Below are positions 1-11,869 of a stretch of DNA of 64,000 nucleotides, piece after piece. This DNA is from Acanthosepion pharaonis (lineage: Eukaryota; Mollusca; Cephalopoda; Sepiida; Sepiidae). The notes under the pieces are model-generated. The model was not told the DNA's origin. It searched no databases and saw only the letters and a program-made list of their open reading frames with translations. The translations under genes were made by a program, and so were the position numbers. The DNA is taken from contig CAHIKZ030000058.1 in assembly GCA_903632075.3 (NCBI GenBank), positions 4,185,001 through 4,249,000 on the forward strand, read 5' to 3'. Numbering within the stretch: the stretch's first letter is position 1; the number at the start of each line of letters is the position of its first letter.

Positions 1-375
1 AATGTTTCCTTATAGAGAAACGGCTAATATTATTATTATTATCATTACTATAACTATCGCCATTAGTAGATCATCAAAACTACATGCTGCAAGTTTACGT
101 CATTGGTGGCTCTTTAAACTTGGGTTATTTTTTGTTTACTTTAGAAGAATTGGAAGTCCCATATTCTCTTTAGAATGAAATGCTACGAAGAATCTTTAGA
201 ATTAACCCTAATGGAGTAACCATAGGTATATAGGAACAAGGCAAATTTTCCTATTTTAATTAAAATTTTAATACCTGATTTTCTTAACTAATGTTTTCAG
301 TGAGCTATTAATGTTAACTCAAAGTACAAAGTTTGAAGTGCCTGCATGTAAAATATTTCAAATAAAATTTATATT

Positions 376-430
<55 letters not shown>

Positions 431-645
431 CATCGAGTATGATATACCCATGGTTTGAATTGGTGTAAACTTTAACTGATAGTTAGTGGTCAAGGGTTAA
501 ACAAACACCGGTATAGAAAATCTTAAATAATTTACCATATACTACAAAAAAAATCTGTTCATCTGCAAAAATGTTTTACAAAATGATATTTATATACTAG
601 TTTGGAACTAAGCCAGAAAATTGTGGAAACTAACAAGTTCAGAAT
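1..645. other. AT-rich stretch without a recognisable gene
   Basis: No coding or RNA signal was recognised on either strand. The only structured sequence is a (TA)n tract at about 379-426. Confidence 0.6.
379..426. repeat. (TA)n microsatellite
   Basis: Uninterrupted TA dinucleotides of about 48 bp in AT-rich DNA. Confidence 0.95.
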
Positions 646-754
646 TCATGAAACGAGATAGCTAAACATCAACCCTTTGTTTTTAAAATACCATGAATCC
701 TTCAGGTAGTAAACCATCATGAATATCAACAGATTGATTTTCTTTATTATCTGT

Positions 755-905
755 GAATTCCTGTATACTTTATTTACATTATTCGGACTATTGTCCTCAT
801 CTTTGTCGCCATGTTTATTACAACGTTTCGGCCGTTGTACGCTCCGGCCTTCTTCAGTCGGTTGGAATGTCGAACCCTTTATTTTGCTCACTGGGGTAGA
901 CTGTT
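755..905 (-). mobile_element. SINE-D fragment (tail half)
   Basis: On the minus strand this copy has the CAGTGAGC start block, then CTGAAGAAGGCCGGAGCG, GGCCGAAACGTTG and GGCGACAAAGATGAGG, ending in GTAAATAAAG. The same series of blocks recurs at 26,915-27,026, 60,593-61,220 and 62,745-63,165, so this is one dispersed family. The tRNA-like head seen in the fuller copies is missing here. The open frames over it, ending in residues such as GDKDEDNSPNNVN, are by-products of the repeat and not genes. Confidence 0.85.
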
Positions 906-2029
906 TTGTTCTGGGGATGAAACAAAGATTATAAACAATAGTCTCTTTAATATACTGATATTCAAAACACCTCATCTCAGAAATATTTAGTTCTATATAC
1001 AATCACAAAAAAATAATTAAGTAGGTTTCTTAGAACTTTGTTCTATGTGTGAATTTAAAGACTTTTCTTTCTCATAGACGTCTTAACATTAAAAGATAGG
1101 AAACCCAGCTCCTTTCAATATATTTCTGCTGAAAAAAAAAAAATAATTTTAGTTTTTATGGAATAATAATTTTGCAAAAGTGATGCCGACTTCCCTTGCG
1201 TAATCTTACTATCGATTGTTGAAAATGTTTTTGTAAGGTGTATTTGAAAACTACAAAATGCGACACATGTTACCGTTTCCCAAATCATTTTCTCCATTAT
1301 CTGCAGATTTTTTGTTATATAATTTGATTGGCAGGTTGGATATGTACTGTGAACAAATCGCTCAAAGACGAGATACTAACTCAGTAACAGGAAATACAAA
1401 CGATTCTGAATATAGAGAAATATGAATGTATAAATTTGCAAAGAGTGACTGTCCTTTCAATTGGCTGTATTCATACAAGAATAATTAATGCCCCAATGTT
1501 TGGCGACAATTCATACTAGCTGCATTTGCAAAATAGTGAATAAAGACTTTTATGAGCACCTACAACACATACAGTATCTGCGAAAAGGGTGTAGATTTGA
1601 ATATCTCAGTGATATGTTGAAAACAACCGTTTTCAGATATAGAAACACTCTGCATTGATTGGCCAAAAACCCAGTGCTACTGTAGGTTGCCGTTTATAAA
1701 ATCTTTCTATTAAAACTGTATTTCAGTAAATCTATCTATCTATCTATCTATCTATTTAGAAAATATGACAAACTGGAAATTTTTTTTGTGATACGTTTTA
1801 TCTGTTAAGATTTCATCGGACTGGGCTTTCTTGATGTTGCCACGTCTGCACATGCGCACGAAACGAGAGACGCAGGTAGTTTCAAAATTTTTGAAAGAAT
1901 ATATTTTTTTCTTTTTCTTTCCATCACCTTTCTCCATAACAATACCACACTGTGTCACCATAAAAACTACTAAGATATATAAAATTATACAAAATTATAT
2001 AGCGTAATATCTATCAATCTATCTTGTAC
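906..2029. other. No gene recognised
   Basis: AT-rich sequence with a short GATA-type tract near 1,731-1,755. A dispersed repeat block lies inside it at 1,750-1,990. Nothing else was recognised. Confidence 0.55.
1750..1990 (-). repeat. Dispersed repeat block, also at 16,850-17,050
   Basis: The minus strand reads GTCTCTCGTTTCGTGCGCAT, then GGCAACATCAAGAAAGCCCA, and its far side reaches ATATAAAATTATACAAAATT. The same landmarks occur in the opposite orientation at about 16,850-17,050. An open frame on this strand is conserved only as part of the repeat. The class is unknown. Confidence 0.7.
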
Positions 2030-2170
2030 GTTCACCAAAGTTAAGCAACGTCGAACCTCAGTACTTCGTTTAACCACCTGGGAATACCAGATGATGTAAG
2101 CTTCTGGATGAGCGAGTAGGGTAATGGATAATGGCTCGGAATTGTTAATCGGAGACACGTGTTATAATAT
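2030..2170 (+). mobile_element. SINE-A: 5S rRNA-derived SINE
   Basis: AAGTTAAGCAACGTCGAACC, AGTACTTCGTTTAACCACCT and GGGAATACCAGATGATGTAA follow the 3' two thirds of animal 5S rRNA in order, including the internal promoter region. The body that follows (GGGTAATGGATAATGGCTCG) is shared with the copy at 58,440. Substitutions and the missing 5' part rule out a functional 5S gene. 5S-derived SINEs (SINE3 type) are an established class. Confidence 0.85.
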
Positions 2171-2394
2171 ATATATATGAGTTATATATATATAGCCACT
2201 TAGAGAGAGCACATACCCTTGAGAAAGGAAAGAATTCACCTTTTCATTTTTCAGCTCTGAGTTAATTAGTAAAACTAATATCACTAAATCCATATTATTT
2301 ATTATATTAGAATTTCTTCCAATTTAAAAATATAAATAACATGAGAATGGTAGAAAATGAATTAATCAATCAATTTATTGATATATCATATATT

Positions 2395-2416
2395 CATATA
2401 TCTATCTATCTATCTA

Positions 2417-2464
<48 letters not shown>
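2395..2464. repeat. (TATC)n-(TA)n microsatellite
   Basis: Five TATC units run into about 40 bp of TA. It abuts the presumed 3' end of the Helitron-like repeat at 2,464. Confidence 0.95.
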
Positions 2465-2467
<3 letters not shown>

Positions 2468-2870
2468 TAGCGTCATGTTCTGACGTTGCTTTGTGCTTGA
2501 TTCAAATATCGTACGACTCATACAGCAATCACTATCACTTGACTTTAAAATATTTTCCCCTTCCTTGCTTGTTAAAGAAATTTCATTTGCCGTGCTGATG
2601 TTAATTACATTCCTTACTCCTTGTTTATCTCACACTGAGACCTTATTATTTTCACATACTAAACATTAAATCTGTTAGCAAAAAAAGAACTAAACAAAAT
2701 GAACACAAAACTCTTCATCTTAAAAAAGGACTCGTAACATTCAAAACTGTAAAGGAAAAAAGATGTTAAATAACAAACATTATTTTTGTTACGAAAAAAT
2801 AATCAGTTCTGCGGAATCAGAATCAACGTTGAATTTAAGAATTGAATGAACCAATTGGTTTAAAATGAAT
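2464..2870 (-). mobile_element. Helitron-like non-autonomous repeat
   Basis: On the minus strand, 2,870 to 2,464 matches 55,170-55,552 on the plus strand. Shared landmarks include CCAATTGG, GATTCTGATTCCGCAGAACT and AAGGACTCGTAAC-type blocks. The minus copy ends ACGCTAGTGTATAT and the plus copy ends ACGCTGGTAGTATA, both fitting the CTRR-T terminus of Helitrons. No Rep/helicase frame is present. No clear terminal hairpin was seen here, so the class is tentative. Confidence 0.5.
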
Positions 2871-3239
2871 TTAAATTTTTCAAATGTTGACGAATATTAT
2901 GAAGTAACAGTATGTACAGTCAAGATCAGCATTTAACTAAGATAATAGAATCTGTCTGAAAAATTCGTGGCATAATTAAGATTTTGACTTTCTGGCAACC
3001 TTAAAATGAAAAAAGTTTATGAAATACTGTCCTAGAAGCAGTGAAAAAAAGAGCAATAACAATCGATGGAGTTGGGAAAAGACTGTTTTAAGAAATTTTA
3101 TAAATTTCAACCACAAATAGTAAATTTTGGTCAAGGAATCGAAAAACGCGTCCGTAAAGAAACGATTGATCACACACTACACACACACACACACACAGAC
3201 ACACACAACATTACTACAGATTGATTAGCTTTTTTTGGG

Positions 3240-6003
3240 GCACATTGCTTTTTGGCGTATTTATATATATAAATATATTTTTATATATATATATTTATAA
3301 TATAAGTATATAATCTTACTTATTATAAAACGCATTGTTGTGTGTGTGTGTGTGTGTGTAACGTTTATATGTTGGATCGAATTTCCTACATTTTTTAGCC
3401 GATTTCAACAAAACTTCACAGGACTACATAAAATTACCTTGTGGTGGTTCTAACGGGACGAAAATGGGAAAAATACAGTTGTTTTTTAAGAAAATCAATT
3501 TGAAAACACGATTAAGACACATCGTGAGAATGAAAGGGGACAACTCACCCACGAAAATGTAAACAAAAGAGCATAGCATGATGAAAAAAATGCCGAACTT
3601 GACGAAAACAAAATTTTATCGTCTAATGTTCATTATTATTAAAAAGGAAAGATCAAAAGTATTTTTGGGGTATTTTTTTACATTTTTAATCGTTGCTAGC
3701 ACGTCTGAAATTTTCGTTAAAAATATTGTTTTTTTTTTGGTCAAAAAAAGGGCAGATAATCAATCATTTTCAATCATTTTTTTCGATTTGATAAAAAAGA
3801 TTAAAATCTTACTTTGATATTCTTTTAAAAATGAATTATCATTTTTTCAAAACTGATTTTAATAAAAACAGAAATTATACTGTTTATTTAAAATATTTTG
3901 AACCAAGCTTAACTTTGCTTCTGCGCCGAAAAAATGTAATTTGAAAATAAAACAGAGCAGGTCATAACCTTTCGCGTCGCTTGACGATTGACGAAAGGCA
4001 CATTCATGACGTTTAGATAACTTACGGGAGGAGAATTTTTTCTACGGATGGAAGGAAGTGAAATTATTTAAGTGAACAAATTATTTACCTTGTTACTTTT
4101 AAGGAAAATTTTCAGCGCTCTAATTTTTTATTTTTTTTTTTTATTTTTTTTTGTACTTAGCTTTCATTTTTACGCTTTATGGAAAAATATATTTTTCATT
4201 TTTACGCTTTATGGAAAATATAAAGAAATTAAAAATTAAGATTGTTAATAGTGAGATTAAATTTCATAAGAAAAAGGTATCTAATTAATTTAGGTACCTT
4301 TCTTATGAAATTTTATCAGAAGTGTACATAAAATACTATAATTTTATGTACATTTATTACATTTTACTGTGTTATTTGTATTTCCATTCATTTTATTATT
4401 AATTTTGATATTTCATTTATGGAAAAATGTCATAACTGAGATTAATATAAAAAATAAGATCATATAAATTAAAGTTTAGCAGTAGTTAAATTTCATAAGA
4501 TGATACTGTTACTTGTAGGTACCCTTCTCAGTTGAAATTGAAAACTCAAATTAACTTCTCCATACGTGTTTCGCAAAAGTAAAGGGCTTAACAGTGGAGA
4601 ACAATGCTGAACTCAAATAATGCAACTAAATTGTATTCTGGTTGGTCTTCCGTACTTGATAATTACTGTCCGACTATAAACACAAAAATTACATTTCTTA
4701 ATTACCATGGCTAATCTGATTGGTCCAAATTATACAATTTTCAAAGCGCTAGACAATGACAATCTCACACGGACATTTTGAAAGGTTGATGTTGCATTTA
4801 ACTAATGTTAAAATATTTTTAAAAATTCAATTTAAAAATTTTTAAAAATCTTTTTAAAATTAAAGAAATAAGAAATAATTGTATTAAAATTCAATTTTCA
4901 TTGAAAAAATTTTTGCTTTCAGAAAATATTGTCCATATTCATAAAACAAATTAAAACAAATAAAAGCATTTGAAACTAAATAATATATTTGTTTTATTGA
5001 GTTTTGTATGTTACAATTCACAGCTGATTTTCAGGTACAAAAAAAAAAAAAAAAAAAAAAACATGATTTGCATTCTTCAAAGCTTTTAACTATTGTAATC
5101 ACTAAAACCGATGGTCTCGAATTTCTAGAGTTTTTCATAAAATTAGTTATGGGGGTGTTAATAAATATAAAAAAAAATATTTCTGCCATGAGTTTAATAA
5201 AAAAAAAACATATTTATAATAATTTCGATCATCTTCTGAAAGGTTCATTAACATCTGACAATTATTTTTATTTTTGCAAGATTTTCCAAATTAATGTGTG
5301 TAAATACAAAAAAAACGCGCTAAAAATTATCTATGTTATTTACTACCCCTTGTTGCGACAAAGAGAAACAAGGTTTTTTAAATCAAAATTTAGAATATTC
5401 TAAAAAGATGGAAAATTTTTAAAAAATAATTAAAAAAAAAAATTTAGTCTATCCTCTTCATAAAAAACATAAACATTTTGACGATAAAATTTTGTTTTCA
5501 TAAACTTTGGCGTCTTTTCATCAGACTATGCTCTATGTTTTAGCGATTCCATGGAGTGACTTAGGTTAAAAAAATGTGTGTGTGTGTGTGTGTGCGTGTG
5601 TGTGTGTGTGTGTTCCTTTATATATGGGATCAGATTTCTTACATTTTCAGCCGATAAAACAAACATCCACTTTTTTTTTTTTTCGGCAGTTAGTATTTCT
5701 TATTGTCTTGCACTGGTTTTTTTTTTTATTTACATTCAGAATGCTTTAAAAATTCCATTGACAAGACAATTGTTTATAATAAAATTCTATTCACCAATCG
5801 ATAGACTCATAACGATTGTAAACAATGTTTTTGTTTGAATTTAGGTTTGACCAATTCGTAAAAAAAAAAAAACTAATTAAGACATGCGTGTCCGTCAACC
5901 TTAAACAATAATCTTTGTCAATTTTATTTTTCAGTCTTTATGATGGTCGATACTTGATCTATCTCTTACTGTTACATCCCCAGGCAACGCCGGGCTCTAC
6001 TAG
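3240..6003 (+). mobile_element. Helitron-like AT-rich region with Helitron 3' terminus
   Basis: The right edge, CCCAGGCAACGCCGGG then CTCTACTAG|T, has a 6-bp GC hairpin followed a few bases later by CTAG-T. That is the standard Helitron 3' structure. Two (TG)n starts, at 3,342 and 5,574, are each followed by related sequence (ATGTTGGATCGAATTTC and ATATGGGATCAGATTTC, then TTACATTTTCAGCCGAT). This suggests one short element of about 430 bp lying inside or beside an older copy. No coding capacity is recognised between. The left boundary is uncertain. Confidence 0.55.
4163..4320. repeat. Short tandem duplication followed by an inverted repeat
   Basis: TTTCATTTTTACGCTTTATGG occurs twice in about 50 bp. 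Next to it, ATTTCATAAGAAAAAGGTA and its near complement TACCTTTCTTATGAAAT form a hairpin at about 4,260-4,313 with a loop of about 15 nt. Confidence 0.7.
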
Positions 6004-6004
6004 T
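5979..6004 (+). other. Helitron 3' hairpin and CTAG-T end
   Basis: CCC-A-GGC-AAC-GCC-GGG folds into six base pairs with one bulged A and a 3-nt loop. It is followed by CTCTA, then CTAG at 6,000-6,003 and the host T. This matches the known Helitron terminator. Confidence 0.65.
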
Positions 6005-6005
6005 A

Positions 6006-6007
6006 TA

Positions 6008-6056
<49 letters not shown>

Positions 6057-6248
6057 CTGGATTAAATCCGACATTTAATATATTTTCTGTCATACGTTAT
6101 TTTAATAGATACGATTTACTTAAGTAAATGCCCTGTTTTTTAAATAAACAGTAATAATTATATTTACCGTTGTGAATGTTCGCAGAAGCACATATTTTCT
6201 ATCGAAAATTGAGGCCGTTCATTCGTTACACACACACACAAATACTTT

Positions 6249-6298
<50 letters not shown>

Positions 6299-6315
6299 CA
6301 TAGATAAAAGCCGCT

Positions 6316-6369
<54 letters not shown>

Positions 6370-6392
6370 AGCGGCTTTCTTATCTATGTGAA
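6006..6392. repeat. TA tracts, a (GA)n tract and a TA-centred palindrome
   Basis: TA tracts lie at about 6,006-6,053, 6,250-6,284 and 6,319-6,367, with GA at 6,286-6,297. The third TA tract is the centre of an inverted repeat: ACATAGATAAAAGCCGCTGT on the left and ACAGCGGCTTTCTTATCTAT on the right. A fragment of the SINE-C body lies between the first two tracts (about 6,095-6,235). Confidence 0.85.
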
Positions 6393-6648
6393 GTTTTCTA
6401 TCTTCATCAGACTAAAGTGATGTTTATATAGATTTATTTTTTTTTTAAATATGCGTTTAGGTATATTAAATTTGGAAGATTAACATTTCAGCTTTCCCTC
6501 TCCTTTATGCGCATATGTAATTGCATCAATTTAAATATCACATTTGACCGATAAAGTCCTAAAAACTAAACTTTCTACTTTATCACTGATTATATACAAT
6601 ATACTTCGGCTATATATAAATCTGTATATAATTTTTTCATATGTCTGC

Positions 6649-6649
<1 letters not shown>

Positions 6650-6713
<64 letters not shown>
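6650..6713. repeat. (TA)n microsatellite
   Basis: About 64 bp of uninterrupted TA. Confidence 0.95.
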
Positions 6714-6718
<5 letters not shown>

Positions 6719-6769
6719 ATTGATGAGAACGAAAGTAATATATAAATTCTAACGCTGTTAACTTTATCC

Positions 6770-6832
6770 TGTCATATATATGGTTGTCATATATATGGTT
6801 GTCATATATATGGTTGACATATATATGGTAGG
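6770..6832. repeat. 15-bp minisatellite, four units
   Basis: CATATATATGGTTGT repeats with a 15-bp period four times. The last units carry GTTGAC and GTAGG variants. Confidence 0.9.
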
Positions 6833-6834
6833 AA

Positions 6835-6932
6835 ATAGATCTTAATCTAATCTATTTCATTTTATTAAAGCTTCGTTCGCGATCAAGACTGAAAGAAGCT
6901 TTAATAAAGCGAAACGTTAGATTAGGATCTGT
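6835..6932 (+). repeat. Inverted repeat with CTGA-hairpin-GAAAC signature
   Basis: CTGAAAGA is followed by the stem GCTTT/AAAGC and then GAAACGTTAGATTAG. The left side (CTTAATCTAATCTATTTC, TTTATTAAAGC) is complementary to the right (GCTTTAATAAAGCG, TTAGATTAGGATC), so the whole 95 bp can fold. It resembles a hammerhead core but has extra nucleotides between the boxes. I do not call it a ribozyme. Confidence 0.6.
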
Positions 6933-7139
6933 TTCCTATTTGTTATTTATCCTATCATTTTCTCACAATTCTTATCCACGAATTAGTGATGTGCCATGCG
7001 TGAAACACGCTTAGGCGATCATGTATCTTTCGATACATGACTGACGAGGAAGATTTTTCCCGCATTAGGTTGCTATTTCTTTCTGCAGTAGACCACTTGC
7101 CAGCCAATCCGGTCTGTTCTGCTATTTACCTATAGCTGT

Positions 7140-7275
7140 GGGGGGAAAGAAAAAGGATACATACCTTTCCCAAGGGTATTAGCACCTAAGTGAATGCAAT
7201 GGATTCGACTGGAATTCGAATTTGATTCTCCGGTTCCTCAATCCGGGCCGTTATCCTTTACTCCACCATACTCGA
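7140..7275 (-). mobile_element. SINE-A body fragment
   Basis: On the minus strand, AATTCGAATTCC-type sequence is followed by TGCATTCACTTAGGTGC, then TACCCTTGGGAAAG. This is the same distal module as in the SINE-A copy at 11,870-12,030. The 5S head is absent. Confidence 0.65.
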
Positions 7276-7292
7276 CTTATATCTGATCTTTT

Positions 7293-7462
<170 letters not shown>

Positions 7463-7485
7463 AACCGTAAATATTTAATTAACCC

Positions 7486-7735
7486 AGTTAAATGGTAATA
7501 TATTCCGTATATATATTTAAGCTTTACATTAACATTCGACAGAAACAGTTGAAATTTCTCGAGTACATAATTAGGAAAGCGGGCGTGTGTGTGTATTTGT
7601 GTGTTTTAATATTTAAATTACCCCAGTGAAATGGTAATATATTCCCTATATATATTTAAGCTTTAAGTATATATATTTGAGACAGAGACAGTTGAAATTT
7701 CTGGAGTACATAATTAGGAAAGTAGGCTTGGTAAA
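7486..7735 (+). repeat. Tandem duplication of about 140 bp
   Basis: AATGGTAATATATTCC, TATATATTTAAGCTTTA, CAGTTGAAATTTCT and GAGTACATAATTAGGAAAG occur in the same order twice, starting near 7,486 and 7,625. The second copy runs on into the LINE fragment below. Confidence 0.85.
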
Positions 7736-7764
7736 TTTGACACCTAGAGCACATACTGAGAAAA

Positions 7765-7805
<41 letters not shown>

Positions 7806-7970
7806 AAGAAAGACAGAGAATAACTTACCTAACAAGCTTGCGTAGATCAATGGCAGAACAGAGTTTAGGAGAGATGACAAAAAGACACTATTTACTAAGA
7901 GCTAAAAAGAACAGAAAATGGTGGAGAACTATGATCGCCAACGTCCTGAAGGGACACAGTATGAAGAAGA
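7685..7970 (+). pseudogene. LINE ORF2 C-terminal fragment (endonuclease-RT type)
   Basis: The plus strand reads QLKFLEYIIRK..GLVNL, then after a (GA)n expansion RKWWRTMIANVLKGH. The same end block is found at 43,875, 44,340, 50,280 and 56,290. This is the region after the RT palm in a non-LTR retrotransposon. A GA tract at about 7,764-7,812 interrupts it and several frames are used, so it is dead. Confidence 0.75.
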
Positions 7971-8149
7971 TTTTATTTTCTCTGCTCCTTGTTTGTTGGT
8001 AATAAGTTTGTGTTTATGCAAGTGTTACACATGCTTTAAGATTTTTAGGAATTATTAAATTGTGTAGCCTTCACAGGCTTTTAACAAATATTAACTATTG
8101 GTTTATTAAAAAATCGCTTGGTCTGTAATATATTCCACGGATTAGTTTG

Positions 8150-8620
8150 AAGTCAACACATAAAATCAGTATATGCTTTACCCATACCTTTCCAGACATC
8201 CCATACATACTGGAGGTTCCTCATCTTTTAATATATATATATATTGGCGTAATATTAGTGAGTCCTATGCGAAGTTTGGCCTGTCTGTATTTAAACCAGA
8301 ATCAACAGTGAAAGGCCCGACAACACAGCTCCAAATATTTCCTTTCTTGTTAAGGAATACGTATTTAACGAATGTGAATTTACTGTTGGTTGTGATTGTT
8401 TCAATATTAGAAATCAGCCTCCTGGGAGAATCAAATTGAAGTCTACGGTTTTGTTTCTTTGGGCCATTTGATTCTGCACGGAAACTGGTCTCAACCCAGC
8501 AAACACAGACATGAGCTGATGAAACAACTTTATTAGGTTGCTCCAGTGAAAACCTGAAAGTCACAAACGAAAGATCAGTCCAAACAAAATACACGTTAAA
8601 TCAATAAATCGTGGTGCAGG
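8150..8620. other. Overlapping open frames without support
   Basis: An 88-aa plus frame and a 109-aa minus frame overlap almost completely. Neither resembles a family I recognise. Both are most simply chance frames in single-copy or old repeat DNA. Confidence 0.4.
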
Positions 8621-8735
8621 AAAAAAAAAGCCCACTTCAGCCAAGTCTTTTCAGAAAACTGAGAGAATCGCTATAGTCTTGAATTTCGTTTATTTGTCCT
8701 TCCGCTTCTTTTATGCTTATTTTCACTTTTCTATT

Positions 8736-8851
<116 letters not shown>

Positions 8852-9239
8852 ACGTCCTCGATGAGGTCTAGTGGTCTTTCACGGAGAAATGTTATTTTTC
8901 TAAAATGATATCACTCAGTTTTCTTTCATAAACACCACATTTTATTAAACTCCAAATTCATACCACGTACGACAAAAACAACTGACAACTGTTCAGAATC
9001 TATTTGTATAATTTAGTCTTCCTCTGCTTCTCTGGAGAAAATAAATAGAAAATGCTAACGCATTGATCTGTGACAATAAAATAAGCAATAATTGGTATTC
9101 AAACTACTCCAATGATAATGCTATACGGCCGTTGAATGTCTAAGCAAGGCGGGAAGGCCACTAGTACGCAGAGGGTTAGAGAGTGTGAAAATGAGAGAAA
9201 AGACTGTGAATAGGGAGGACTGAGGAAAGGAAAAAAGAT

Positions 9240-9725
9240 GAACGGGATTCAAGGATATAGAAGATTGCAATTGACGTTGCATTCAAATTTTTGAAGCAAA
9301 TAAATGGAAATTCCGAAACAAGAAAATGTTGGATTTGAAGTGGAGGTTACATTTAAGTATTTCAACAGTAAAACGTCTGGGACCTAGATGCCAATCTAAT
9401 AGCACGCTTAAATTCAAGTTGTCGGGGCACCATTGAAAAAAAAGCTCGACAGAGAAGTTGCCATGGAAATATTTGCTGAAAAGATAGAAGGAAGCCATAT
9501 CACGATGGTGAGAAAGTGACTGAAGTCCAGGTGCCAAGTCAGGATCGATTACATTGCAGATGTGTCTTTGAATTTTGTGAAGAACATCGAGATGAATAAC
9601 AGGGGCCCCAGACCAAATATGGCGACTGTATTTAATGCACGGGCGGATGATAGATTTGCAAATGTGCATAGTTGGATTCTGACGATAGAAAGTTTCAGTG
9701 TTGGAAATTCGCGTGTACCTACGAA
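9240..9725 (-). pseudogene. Jockey-like LINE RT C-terminal fragment
   Basis: The minus frame reads KSIIRPCIKYSRHIWSGAP, LHKIQRHICNVIDPDLA, LQSLSHHRDMASFYLFSKY and FHGNFSVELF. The same blocks occur at 24,840-25,060 (TTIRPCMEYCCHIWAGVP, LDKIQRRICNLIGPDLA), so both belong to one LINE family. This is the region after the YADD box. About 128 codons are open, but the catalytic RT motifs and everything upstream are absent, as expected for a 5'-truncated insertion. Confidence 0.88.
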
Positions 9726-11865
9726 AAAGGTTTAAATTGACTTGTTACACCGGTCTTGATTTCTGGTATGCTACATACATCTGGGAGTAGCCCTGAAATT
9801 AAACCCTTCAGTTCAATTGAGTAACACAGCTTAAAGAACAGGTCTCTATAAATTAAACGCAATACATTGAGTTGATAGCCAAACCAGAATTACAAAGGTT
9901 TTGGGTAATTAAAATCAAGGATGATCTACAGACAGCCCCCCAAAATGTGCGCCTTTGAAAAAAAAAAATGTGAGCCTTACACTAATCTATTCGAAAAATA
10001 TGTGCTATATTTTTTTTTAGCTTCGTTAACGAATTGTTTCTGAATGAAACTTCTTTGTTTAAATAACCCGTGTTTTGTTTTTTATTAGAAATAGCGGCCG
10101 AGTAGGTAACTCATGTTTTAATGAAAAACTTCTGATTATAATCATACATACTTCTGATTATAATCATACATACTTTCTCACCCAAACAGTTAGAAGCGAG
10201 TTCGATCCTCACTGGTTGCTCAATATTTTTCTGCCTTTTGTCACATCTAAGCTACGCTTATAAAGTCACCATTTTCATTGGGTTTAAGTGACATCCCGTC
10301 TTACTTATCACACAGCATAATTCCTTATTTGCATTTAGTCTAATGTCCATATTTCTCTTGTCATTATTGTCACAGCTTGCTCCGTGTAACCATCAGAGAA
10401 TTTCGAACTGAATCGTTTATTTAATTCTGTACAAGGCTCAGGAACCACTTAAGGTAAAGGGTTGCAAAGTAAGAGGCACAGCTTATACAGATATGTGGGA
10501 AAGATAATGGTTAATAATAGATATGAATAGGTTAAGATTGTAATGATCGGGAAAACACCCTTTTATGAATTGGTCCCACAGAGCAGGGGTTCAGGGGAAT
10601 AAGCTACTTGATTGGAAAGGAATGTAGTTGGTTCGTTACAATGTGCGTAGAATACAGGCTCTTAGCCTTAAAGGTTAGAACTGGTGGAACTAAGGAATAT
10701 AGTTCGCTTGAGCACTTTCCATGGAATTAGCGATAAAGCAGTGAGAAGCTTGCGATGTTTCGTCTGGGAAAATGGGTTCTAGGGTTGAAAATAATTTGTC
10801 ACCCAAAAGGACGCGGAAACAGTTATGGACACTATCGAGACTGGGCAGCTCCTGCCCATATATGGTCTGATCTGATCTGTCACTTGTAATGGTAGGGGAA
10901 AGCAGTAGGAGTCAGGTACTTAGTAAAGGAACCGTCATTTTTTCTAGCATCTTTAACGATAGATCGTATGTATAAGCTCTGGTTTGAATTTAAGCCCCGA
11001 TAGGCGCTCAAGACTACGGGCGTAAATTCGTTCCATGTTTAAGAATATCTTGTCTATTTTAGTAGTGCTCAGTTATTTCTCACTCTGTTTTCTACCCAGT
11101 CGAGGGATTGAACTCATAATTACTCTTCTACCAAATTCACGAAGCGACGAGGTTATTATTTTAATAAATAATTGTTCTTGTTCTCGTAATTAAATATTTA
11201 GCTTTACTTTTATGGCATATGTTTCTTTGTTCTTTCATTAGCAGAGTCGCTTTAAAACGATAGCAATCATGGCTCTTCTTGCCCTTTGTAGGTTACTGTA
11301 ACTCATAGTTCCTATACTGCCATCTATTTACTCAAGCGTATTAGGGAGGTTACTTCATTTTACCTTCTGTCGCGTTTGCGTTCAGCATATCACGCGAGTG
11401 TAAAAACTTCGAAGCCCTTTAACTTCTTTATGTTACCCAAAGATTTCAATTCGAAATACAAGTGGCCATTCGTCTGAAAAATATCTCATGGCTCACATGC
11501 CCTGACCATAGCATTCTAAGCATCATTCTATAGAACTGTGTTTCTGTTTTATCATCAGAAACAAGGTTCTATAGTAAGATACTGAGAGTACTATGGCCTC
11601 CTCTTCAACTGTGAGTTAATTATTCAATATTCATAACGACACGAATAAAATTCAAAGGAGTGCGGGACACGACAGTTTGCGATCAGTTTAAATGCAGAAA
11701 ATTCCGGAAGGGTGTCAGTATTGTCGACCAATGTTCTTAAGGACTCTAGTCAGAAAATATTTGTTGATTGTAAGAATTTTTTTTTTTTTTTTTTTTGTCG
11801 GGGGAAGAGGCGTTAATAATGGTTTTAATGATACAAGTCTTATCAATTAATCATAGCTAGGGAAG
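9726..11865. other. 2.1 kb with no recognised gene
   Basis: More balanced base composition than its surroundings, but I recognise no protein family. It contains a direct repeat of CTTCTGATTATAATCATACA at 10,130-10,170, a hairpin at 11,528-11,574 and a T tract near 11,780. Single-copy intergenic DNA or an old unclassified element are both possible. Confidence 0.45.
11528..11574. repeat. Hairpin with 19-bp arms
   Basis: CTATAGAACTGTGTTTCTG and CAGAAACAAGGTTCTATAG pair at 17 of 19 positions around a 9-nt loop. Confidence 0.8.
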
Positions 11866-11869
11866 AAAT

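Noticed and set aside
646..1002. 118-aa minus frame containing GDKDEDNSPNNVN as a gene
   Set aside because: The same peptide recurs wherever the SINE-D repeat occurs, so it is the repeat read in one frame.
8509..8562. CTGATGA...GAAAAC pattern on the plus strand
   Set aside because: The spacing to the GAAAA box and the position of CAAC/GTTG do not form a stem II closed next to the boxes, and no stem I complement is present. Probably chance.
11528..11574. CTGATGATAAAACAGAAAC on the minus strand as a hammerhead
   Set aside because: The seven bases between the boxes cannot form stem II. The hairpin here is better explained by the CTATAGAAC arms.
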